Assembly (NCBI GenBank): GCA_964472315.1
Contig: CAYYJS010000083.1
Span: forward strand, 1 to 9,740
Length of the DNA stretch: 9,740 bases
DNA from: CAYYJS01 sp964472315
GTDB taxonomy: Bacteria > Verrucomicrobiota > Kiritimatiellia > UBA8416
Reading direction: 5' to 3'
This document shows, piece by piece, positions 1 through 5,491 of this stretch. Numbering within the stretch: the first letter of the stretch is position 1; each line of letters opens with the position of its first letter. The notes under the pieces are model-generated. The model saw only the letters and a program-made list of their open reading frames with translations. It had not been told where the DNA came from and did no database searches. The translations under genes were made by a program, and so were the position numbers.

Positions 1-729
1 AACACCCTGACGTTGGGCGAGACGGTGAAGGTGCTTGAACTGGGGCTGACCATCAGCGGGAAGTCGCTCCGGGAGCACCAGGAAGTCTATGGGCACGCAC
101 GCGCGATTGATCTGATCTACCGGATGATCGAACAGCCCGCCGTGACGGAGCAGGATCTGTTCGACTTGCACCGCGCGGTGATGGACAAGACGGCCATGGA
201 TATCATGAAGCCGGTGGGGGCATGGAAGCAGGACTTCAACGGCACTACCGGGGTGATCGACGGCAAGAGCGTCTACATGGAGTATGCCGCTCCATCCGAT
301 GTCCCGCACCTGATGGAGCGATGGCTGGCCGATTGCAATGGAAGCCCGGCCGGTATCGCGAAACCGGTCGCTGCGGCTCGGGTCTATGCGCGAGCCCACA
401 TGAGTTTTCTCCGTATCCATCCTTTCTTTGACGGCAATGGCCGCGTTGCCAGACTCATTGCCAACCTGCCCGTGCTGCGTGGCGGCTATCCGCCCGTCGT
501 GGTTCCCCGAGAACGGCGAACCGACTACATCGATATCCTCTGGGAATACCAGAACGCGGTCGGGCCGATCAAACGCGGATCCCGCCTTCTTCCACCACAT
601 CCAGCCTTGCGCCGTTTTGAGACCCTTGTGCTCCAGGAGTGGGCGCCGACCGTGAAGCTGGTCGAAGAGGCCCGCCATCGCGATGTATCGCGGCGCGCGG
701 GAATCAGGGCCGGTTCTGAAGATGGTTGA
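1..729 (+). CDS. Fic-domain protein (AMPylase), 5' end cut by window
   Basis: The frame is open from base 1, so the gene begins outside the window; 242 residues remain. The Fic core motif HPFFDGNGRVAR begins at the His codon at 418-420. This matches the family consensus HPFxDGNGRxxR, in which His is the catalytic base, Asp binds the metal and Asn/Arg hold the phosphates. Fic enzymes usually transfer AMP from ATP to a Ser, Thr or Tyr of a target protein. The first visible residues, NTLTLGET, resemble the stretch just after the inhibitory (S/T)xxxE(G/N) motif of class II Fic proteins, so that motif should lie immediately off the left edge. No C-terminal winged helix is evident; the tail after the core is about 90 residues, helical and Arg-rich. 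A TTG at 13 is in frame but is not a likely start, because the homologous sequence continues upstream. The target is unknown. The gene lies on the same strand as a toxin-antitoxin pair 160 bases downstream. Confidence 0.9.
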   Translation, partial: NTLTLGETVKVLELGLTISGKSLREHQEVYGHARAIDLIYRMIEQPAVTEQDLFDLHRAVMDKTAMDIMKPVGAWKQDFNGTTGVIDGKSVYMEYAAPSDVPHLMERWLADCNGSPAGIAKPVAAARVYARAHMSFLRIHPFFDGNGRVARLIANLPVLRGGYPPVVVPRERRTDYIDILWEYQNAVGPIKRGSRLLPPHPALRRFETLVLQEWAPTVKLVEEARHRDVSRRAGIRAGSEDG

Positions 730-828
730 CGATTGCCGGAAGTACCCGAAATCCATGCGACATGCCGAAGATACCGGTTGTCCTGGTTATCAGACGTCCG
801 CCATTGCGAGATCCGTTTTGTGACCTTA

Positions 829-875
829 TTGTGGTTGATATGTGATCCGAATATGGTACTCTTTTGAAGCCATAT
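829..875 (+). promoter_or_regulatory. Candidate promoter and operator of the toxin-antitoxin operon
   Basis: A sigma70-like pair lies here: TTGTGG (829-834), a 17-base spacer, and TATGGT (852-857), matching 3/6 and 4/6 of the consensus. An inverted repeat, ATATGG (851-856) and CCATAT (870-875), has 13 bases between its arms and overlaps the -10 element. It ends just before the ribosome binding site AGGAGA of the antitoxin gene. Phd/YefM antitoxins typically repress their own operon by binding palindromes placed like this. The area is visibly more AT-rich than its surroundings. Assignment is by pattern only. The rest of the 730-889 gap shows no gene. Confidence 0.4.
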
Positions 876-889
876 GAGGAGAATGCCGG

Positions 890-1180
890 ATGAAATTCAT
901 GTCTGCCAGGGAGTTTCGTGTGAACACAGCGACGATGCGCCGCGACTTGGACCGTGACGAGGAAGTCGTGCTCACGGCCAACGGGCGCCCCTTCGCTATC
1001 GTGTCCGCGGTGCGTCCCGAGTCTTTCGACAAAGAACTGCGGGCGATCCGCGGCGCGAGAGCCAGGGTGGCGCTGGAGCGGGCGCGCGAAAGCGCGGCAC
1101 GGTCCGGTACAGCGGAGATGCCAATGGCGGAGATCGATACGATCGTCAGAGACACCCGCCGGGCCAAGAGCAAGGCATGA
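890..1180 (+). CDS. Type II antitoxin, Phd/YefM family
   Basis: A 96-residue protein. Its N-terminal half follows the Phd/YefM pattern: MKFMSAREFR, a short helix, then EEVVLTANGRPFAIVSAV at about residues 24-41. This is the dimerising, DNA-binding part of the family. The C-terminal half (about 45-96) is charged, helical and Arg/Glu-rich, as expected of the segment that wraps and inhibits the toxin. The ATG at 890 has the ribosome binding site AGGAGA (876-881) eight bases upstream. The stop overlaps the toxin start in an ATGA (1177-1180), so the two genes are translationally coupled. The likely role is to neutralise the adjacent PIN ribonuclease and repress the operon. Family assignment is firm; the specific DNA site is inferred. 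Confidence 0.88.
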   Translation: MKFMSAREFRVNTATMRRDLDRDEEVVLTANGRPFAIVSAVRPESFDKELRAIRGARARVALERARESAARSGTAEMPMAEIDTIVRDTRRAKSKA

Positions 1181-1581
1181 AAGTCGTGCTCGACACCAAC
1201 GTGCTGGTTTCCGGATTGATGACGAAAGAAGGAACCTGCGCCATCATTCTCAACCTGCTGAGCGACGACCGTATCACGGCGGTCCTTGACACCAGGATCA
1301 CGGACGAGTACCGACGCGTATGCGCGGAGCCGCGATTGTATCTCGATGCCGGGGCCGTTCGGGATTTTCTGCACTTCCTAAACGACTGTGCCGAGAATGT
1401 CACCGCGATGCCCCTCAAGGCTGACCTGCCCGATCCAGACGACCTCCCCTTTCTGGAGGTGGCGGCGGAGGCGCATGCCGTTCTGGTGACGGGGAACAAG
1501 AAGCACTTTCCAAAAGAGGCCGCGGGCGCGGTCCAGGTCGTGAGCCCCAGGGAATTCCTGGACATGCTGCGTGTGAACTGA
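1177..1581 (+). CDS. PIN-domain ribonuclease toxin (COG1569-type)
   Basis: A 134-residue single PIN domain, normal for the family. It opens with MKVVLDTNVLVSGL, where Asp6 is the first metal ligand. Glu44 (in TDEYRRV) and Asp86/Asp89 (in DPDDLPFLEVA) supply further acidic ligands. The late motif reads VTGNKKHFP (residues 104-112), with Asn107 where many PIN proteins have Asp; to my knowledge VTGN-x-x-HFP is a recurrent variant in this subfamily, so it need not mean inactivity. The C-terminus VVSPREFLD is also typical. PIN toxins are Mg/Mn-dependent endoribonucleases that cut tRNA, rRNA or mRNA; the target here cannot be predicted. There is no separate ribosome binding site: the start lies in the ATGA overlap with the antitoxin gene. 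The gene ends 9 bases from the convergent ferritin-like gene. Confidence 0.88.
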   Translation: MKVVLDTNVLVSGLMTKEGTCAIILNLLSDDRITAVLDTRITDEYRRVCAEPRLYLDAGAVRDFLHFLNDCAENVTAMPLKADLPDPDDLPFLEVAAEAHAVLVTGNKKHFPKEAAGAVQVVSPREFLDMLRVN

Positions 1582-1590
1582 AGCTCTCGG

Positions 1591-2094
1591 CTATCGCTTG
1601 GCCGATTTCAGCAGCGTCTCGAGGTCCTCCCTCACGGCCTGCAAGTCCTCCTCGTGCTCGACTTCGTCCTGCAGGATCTGCAGGGCCATGTTGTAGGTCA
1701 CGGGGTCCTTGGTCATCGTGAGGTTGATCAGCTTCTTGTAGGTCATGATCGCGCACTGCTCGCCCTCGATATTCTGGTCGAGCACTTTCTTGACGAACGG
1801 ATCGTCCGGCGCCGCGTAGCCGCAGTTGGTGTGCTTGTACCATTCCTCGGGCTTCGTCACGGGGGTGCCGCCAAGCTGAATAATCCGCATGGCGAGCATG
1901 TCGGCGTGCCGCAGCTCGTCGGCCGCGTGCTGGATCAACTCGGCGATCACGGCTTCCTTCATCGGCCCCTTGACCACCTTCGCGCCAATCCAGTACTGGT
2001 AGTAGGCCAGCCATTCGTCCGAAAACGCCTTGTTAAGCACCTTGACCAGTTGCTTCACATCCATGTCGACAATCTCTCTGCCCTTCGTTCCCAT
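1591..2094 (-). CDS. DPS-like ferritin (DPSL/thioferritin type)
   Basis: A 167-residue four-helix ferritin-like protein. Di-iron ligands appear as Glu27 (SDEWLAYYQYW), Glu60 and His63 (DELRHAD), Glu112 (EGEQCAI), and Glu144 and His147 (DEVEHEED). Two cysteines, Cys91 (HTNCGYAAP) and Cys114, sit where the DPS-like proteins of Bacteroides and archaea carry their conserved Cys pair near the ferroxidase centre. This separates it from bacterioferritin and ordinary Dps. Such proteins form 12-subunit cages that oxidise Fe(II), preferably with peroxide, and store iron, protecting against oxidative damage. The start is well supported: AAAGGAG (complement of 2101-2107) lies six bases before the ATG. 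The gene is divergent from prfC and convergent with the PIN toxin gene. Cage size and oxidant preference are inferred from the family. Confidence 0.87.
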   Translation of the reverse strand: MGTKGREIVDMDVKQLVKVLNKAFSDEWLAYYQYWIGAKVVKGPMKEAVIAELIQHAADELRHADMLAMRIIQLGGTPVTKPEEWYKHTNCGYAAPDDPFVKKVLDQNIEGEQCAIMTYKKLINLTMTKDPVTYNMALQILQDEVEHEEDLQAVREDLETLLKSAKR

Positions 2095-2119
2095 CGCGAT
2101 CTCCTTTCACCGTGACTCT

Positions 2120-2139
2120 ATTATCGCCTCAACCGGTTG
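2120..2139 (-). promoter_or_regulatory. Candidate -10 element and palindrome upstream of the DPS-like ferritin gene
   Basis: Read on the minus strand, GATAAT (2125-2120) matches 5/6 of the -10 consensus and lies about 25 bases before the ATG. Immediately upstream is the perfect 10-base palindrome CAACCGGTTG (2130-2139), which would fall in the -10/-35 spacer, a common repressor position. No convincing -35 is seen at the proper distance, so the promoter may need an activator or be misplaced. Confidence 0.3.
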
Positions 2140-2195
2140 TCATACTACGCGCACACGCGGAACCGTCGAGCCAAAAGACGACCTCTCCGTTGAGC

Positions 2196-2224
2196 TTGTT
2201 CTTCCCGGCACGACGCGGTACAGT
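2196..2224 (+). promoter_or_regulatory. Candidate sigma70-type promoter of prfC
   Basis: TTGTTC (2196-2201), a 17-base spacer and TACAGT (2219-2224) give 3/6 and 4/6 matches to the consensus. They would give a leader of roughly 38 bases before the prfC start. The score is weak and rests on spacing and position in the divergent intergenic region. Confidence 0.27.
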
Positions 2225-2268
2225 CCGCCACCCGTGAGTAACCGGGGTTTCCGAATTGGAACCATGAT

Positions 2269-3879
2269 ATGGACGCGAACACCCAAAAAGAGATCGCCCG
2301 CCGCCGGACGTTTGCCATCGTCTCGCATCCCGACGCGGGAAAGACCACGCTGACCGAAAAATTCCTTCTGTACGGCGGGGCGCTGCAATTGGCCGGCTCG
2401 GTGACGGCGCGCAAGACCCAGCGCGCCACGACCTCGGACTGGATGGAACTCGAGAAGCAACGCGGGATCTCGATCAGTTCCACCGCGCTGCAGTTCGACT
2501 ACCGCGGCTTCCGAATCAATCTGCTCGATACGCCGGGCCACAAGGATTTCTCGGAGGATACGTATCGGGTGTTGACCGCGGTCGACGCCGCCGTGATGGT
2601 CATCGATGCCGGCAAAGGCATCGAAAGCCAGACCCTGAAGCTCTTCGAGGTCTGCCGGCGCCGCGGCGTGCCGATCTTTACGTTCATGAACAAGATGGAC
2701 CGCCCGGCCCGCGACCCGCTGGAACTGCTGGACGAACTGGAGCGTGTGCTGGGCATCGGGGCGTACCCCGTCAATTGGCCCCTGGGCGCCGGGGCGGACT
2801 TCAAGGGCGTGTGGGACCGGCAGACGCGCATGGCCCACCTCTACGAGCGCACGCCCGGCGGCGCCTACCGCGCCCCGGTCTCCACCGCGGGCCTGTCCGA
2901 TCCGATCGTCCGGGAGCGGCTCAGTCCGGCGACGTACCGGACAGTCTGCGAAGAAGTGGACATGCTCGACGGGGCCGGCGCGGAATTCCGCCCGCTGGAC
3001 GTGCTCGCGGGACAGACCACGCCCGTGTACTTCGGCAGCGCGCTGAACAACTTCGGCGTGCAACTGCTGTTGGATGGGTTCCTGGACCACTCCACCCCGC
3101 CGACGCCGCGGCGCAGCCGACGCGGCCCGATCGCACCCGAGCATGACGCGTTTTCAGGCTTCGTCTTCAAGATTCAGGCCAACATGGACCCCCTGCACCA
3201 TGACCGGATCGCCTTCATCCGCATCGTTTCAGGACGGTTCGATCGGAACATGTCGGTGATTCACACCCGCACGGGGAAATCGGTCCGGCTGGCCAATGCC
3301 ACCCGTCTGTTCGGCCAGGAACGCGAAACGGTGGACGACGGCTATCCGGGCGATGTCGTGGGCATCATCGGCAAGTCGACCTTCACCATCGGCGATACGC
3401 TCACCGAGGATCCCGGCATCGAATACGACGAGATTCCGCATTTCGCGCCCGAGTGCTTCGCCTATCTCGAGAACCCGTCGCCATCCGATTTCAAGCGCTT
3501 CCGGAAGGGACTGAGCCAGCTCCTGCAGGAAGGGGTCGTGCAGCAGTTCGAGATACCGGATGCGGTCCGCCAGGCGCCCTTGCTCGGCGCCGTGGGCCCG
3601 CTGCAGTTCGAGGTGGTCCAATACCGGTTGCGCGACGAGTACGGAGCCGAGTCCCGGCTGGAGCGCGCCCCTTGGACGCTCACACGCTGGGTGGCGCCTG
3701 ACGCGGATCTCACGAAGGCCTACATGCCGCAGGACGTGCGTCTGGCGATCGACAGCGGAGGACGCCACGCCGTGCTGTTCACCTCCGAATGGCATCTTCA
3801 GTATTTTCAGGACCGCAATCCCGACATTCGTCTCGGCAACGTGCCCTTCACGGCCCCGTCCCCGACGGCGATGCACTGA
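2269..3879 (+). CDS. prfC: Peptide chain release factor 3 (RF3)
   Basis: A 536-residue GTPase of the translation-factor superfamily, close to the 529 residues of E. coli RF3. The G motifs are intact: G1 SHPDAGKTT (residues 19-27), the switch-II-side RGISI (65-69), G3 DTPGH (87-91), G4 NKMD (141-144) and G5 SAL (257-259). The segment from Lys49 to Trp58 (KTQRATTSDW) is characteristic of RF3 and separates it from EF-G. Domains II and III follow (roughly 295-536). RF3 uses GTP to remove RF1/RF2 from the ribosome after peptide release and assists post-peptidyl-transfer quality control. The ATG at 2269 has only a weak GGAA (2258-2261) as ribosome binding site, but the N-terminus MDANTQKEIARRRTFAIVSHPDAG aligns with the family. 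The gene stands alone between two minus-strand ferritin-type genes. Confidence 0.96.
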   Translation: MDANTQKEIARRRTFAIVSHPDAGKTTLTEKFLLYGGALQLAGSVTARKTQRATTSDWMELEKQRGISISSTALQFDYRGFRINLLDTPGHKDFSEDTYRVLTAVDAAVMVIDAGKGIESQTLKLFEVCRRRGVPIFTFMNKMDRPARDPLELLDELERVLGIGAYPVNWPLGAGADFKGVWDRQTRMAHLYERTPGGAYRAPVSTAGLSDPIVRERLSPATYRTVCEEVDMLDGAGAEFRPLDVLAGQTTPVYFGSALNNFGVQLLLDGFLDHSTPPTPRRSRRGPIAPEHDAFSGFVFKIQANMDPLHHDRIAFIRIVSGRFDRNMSVIHTRTGKSVRLANATRLFGQERETVDDGYPGDVVGIIGKSTFTIGDTLTEDPGIEYDEIPHFAPECFAYLENPSPSDFKRFRKGLSQLLQEGVVQQFEIPDAVRQAPLLGAVGPLQFEVVQYRLRDEYGAESRLERAPWTLTRWVAPDADLTKAYMPQDVRLAIDSGGRHAVLFTSEWHLQYFQDRNPDIRLGNVPFTAPSPTAMH

Positions 3880-3963
3880 CGATGCCTGGAACCCGCGACG
3901 CGCGTGGCGCCCCCGCGGCCTGCGCCTTACGGTCGATCGGCCGCCCGAATCAGGACTGCCGCA

Positions 3964-4461
3964 TCAGGACTTCTGGGCGCGCACGGCCAGCATCCGGTCG
4001 ATCATGAACAGGGCGCCGGGCGCATCCTTGGCCATCTTCATCTTCTGGACGACCTGATCCACCGACGCTTCTTCCTCGACCTGTTCGTTCACGAACCACT
4101 GCAGGAAGGCGATCGTCGCGTTGTCCTTCTCGGCGCGCGCCAGTTCGAGATGCTCGTCAAACTCCCGGCTGACCTTGCATTCGTGCGCATACGCCGTTTC
4201 GAAGGCGTCCAGCGGGCTCTTCCATCCCGTCGGCGGCGCCTCGACGCCTGACAGCAGAATACGGGCGCCCCGCTCCTCAAGGTGCTTGTACAACCGCATC
4301 GCGTGCCCCGTCTCCTCCTGAGACTGCAAGGCCATCCAGCCGGCCGCCCCGTCCATCGTGATGGATCGGAAGTATGCCGACATGGACAGGTACAGCCGCG
4401 CATTGTAGAATTCGCGGTTCATCTGCAGGTTGAGCGCATCGGTAACCTTTTTCCCTATCAT
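3964..4461 (-). CDS. ftnA: Non-haem ferritin, FtnA type
   Basis: A 165-residue protein, the same length as E. coli FtnA. The ferroxidase-centre residues fall at the E. coli positions: Glu17 (NREFYNARLY), Glu50 and His53 (QEETGHA), Glu94 (YAHECK), and Gln127 and Glu130 (NEQVEEE). FLQWFVNEQ at 119-127 is a strong family signature. Bacterial FtnA forms 24-subunit shells that oxidise Fe(II) with O2 and store the ferric mineral. The frame stays open upstream to about 4773, but the start at 4461 is chosen because AAGGAG (complement of 4469-4474) lies seven bases before the ATG and the N-terminus MIGKKVTDALNLQMN fits the family. It is convergent with prfC (84 bases apart) and divergent from the Sel1-repeat gene. 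No haem-binding Met of bacterioferritin is apparent. Confidence 0.94.
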   Translation of the reverse strand: MIGKKVTDALNLQMNREFYNARLYLSMSAYFRSITMDGAAGWMALQSQEETGHAMRLYKHLEERGARILLSGVEAPPTGWKSPLDAFETAYAHECKVSREFDEHLELARAEKDNATIAFLQWFVNEQVEEEASVDQVVQKMKMAKDAPGALFMIDRMLAVRAQKS

Positions 4462-4526
4462 CGCCTGTCTCCTTGTGGGGTCTGTCGATGGAGCATACCC
4501 GATCGCCTCCACCGTGACCTGTCGGC

Positions 4527-4556
4527 ATGCTGCCGTATCGGCGCGCCCCCTGTCAA
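4527..4556 (-). promoter_or_regulatory. Candidate ftnA promoter with perfect -35
   Basis: On the minus strand a consensus TTGACA lies at 4556-4551. Eighteen bases downstream is CAGCAT (4532-4527), a poor 3/6 match to the -10 consensus. A short inverted repeat, CGGCA-TGC-TGCCG (4523-4535), overlaps that -10 and could bind a regulator. No Fur-box-like sequence was recognised. The remainder of the 4462-4694 divergent gap shows no gene or other clear element. Confidence 0.3.
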
Positions 4557-4694
4557 CTTCTTCCCCGCCCGGAATTTTCCATCGCCAACCGGAACGAGCG
4601 ATGGTTAAATGCCTTTCCATGCGATGGCGTGCCGGCGCCGGACCGCACACGGACGCGCGGCGACGGACCGCGGATCGAGTCTGGAGGAAGCGAT

Positions 4695-5468
4695 ATGACT
4701 GCACGAAGCCGATATCCGTTCGCGGCACCCGCCGTGGCCCTGCTCGCCTGTTTCGCGCCGCTGGGGCAGGCATGGTCTCAACAGGTGCCGAAACTGCCGT
4801 TGGTAGCGGTCGATGCGGCGCAACGGAAGGCGCGCGAAGGCAACGCCGAAGCCGCCTATATCGTCGGCACGGCGCTCTTCCACGGCCGCGGCGCCGAGCG
4901 TAACTACACCGAAGCGACCGAGGCCTTCGAACGGGCCGCCGAACTCGGCATCGCCCTCGCCCAATGGCACCTCGGCGATCTCTACGCGGAAGGCACCAAG
5001 ATCCCCGAAAACGACGCGAAGGCCTTCCGCTGGTATCTCGCCGCCGCCCTTCAAGGCGTCGAAGCCGCCCAGTACAGCGTGGGCAAAATGTATCTGGACG
5101 GACGCGGCACGACGGCCAACGCGCAGGAAGCGGCCTATTGGTTTCGCGAGGCCGCCGTACAGGGCCACCCGGCCGCGCAGCGCAGACTCGGCATCCTCTA
5201 CTCGACCGGTTCGGGCGTGGGCAAGGACCCCGTCACCGCCTACGAGTGGGTGATACTCGCCGCCGCGCAGGAGGATGCCGAGGCCGGTTCGACACGCGAC
5301 GCCATGCGCGAAACGCTGGACGCGGAACAGATCGGCCGCGCGCAGACCAACGCCGCCGCCTTTCGCGCCCGCGTGCACTACAACCGCGCGGAGTTGACGC
5401 GACAGCTCGACGCCATCAAAAAGGCCGCGGCCGAAACGCCCCGCCCCGCGTCCGCCGCTCAGGAGTAG
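4695..5468 (+). CDS. Exported Sel1-repeat (TPR-like) protein
   Basis: A 257-residue protein with an N-terminal export signal: basic TARSR, a hydrophobic core at about residues 8-24, and a possible AWS|QQ cleavage near residue 28. An LLAC lipobox-like stretch ending at Cys19 is an alternative, so periplasmic or lipoprotein fate is open. Four consecutive 36-residue Sel1-like repeats occupy about 50-85, 86-121, 122-157 and 158-192. Each has the A-x-x-x-LG-x-(L/M)Y-x-x-G ... A-x-x-(W/F)(Y/F)-x-x-A-A pattern. A charged helical tail ends at 257. Such repeats form an alpha-solenoid for protein-protein contacts; the partner is unknown. The start is fixed by GGAGGAA (4683-4689) five bases before the ATG; the frame is open upstream to 4527 but without such a site. 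The stop is 23 bases from that of the convergent CoA-disulfide reductase gene. Confidence 0.87.
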   Translation: MTARSRYPFAAPAVALLACFAPLGQAWSQQVPKLPLVAVDAAQRKAREGNAEAAYIVGTALFHGRGAERNYTEATEAFERAAELGIALAQWHLGDLYAEGTKIPENDAKAFRWYLAAALQGVEAAQYSVGKMYLDGRGTTANAQEAAYWFREAAVQGHPAAQRRLGILYSTGSGVGKDPVTAYEWVILAAAQEDAEAGSTRDAMRETLDAEQIGRAQTNAAAFRARVHYNRAELTRQLDAIKKAAAETPRPASAAQE

Positions 5469-5491
5469 CATCGGGGGCGGACGGCGCCCGG

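Noticed and set aside
2140..3144. A 334-codon minus-strand open frame opposite prfC.
   Set aside because: The opposite strand encodes a full-length, motif-complete RF3. The antisense protein has no domain, and its region covers the divergent promoters.
4527..4694. An N-terminal extension of the Sel1-repeat protein.
   Set aside because: The GGAGGAA site and signal peptide support the ATG at 4695; the extension would bury the signal peptide.
4462..4773. An N-terminal extension of the FtnA frame to 4773.
   Set aside because: The ribosome binding site AAGGAG at 4469-4474 and the FtnA-length protein fix the start at 4461. The extension is Arg-rich and overlaps the upstream gene's signal peptide.
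5475..5489. A small hairpin GGGCG-GACGG-CGCCC between the convergent Sel1-repeat and reductase genes.
   Set aside because: It has only five pairs and no T-tract on either strand, too weak to call a terminator.
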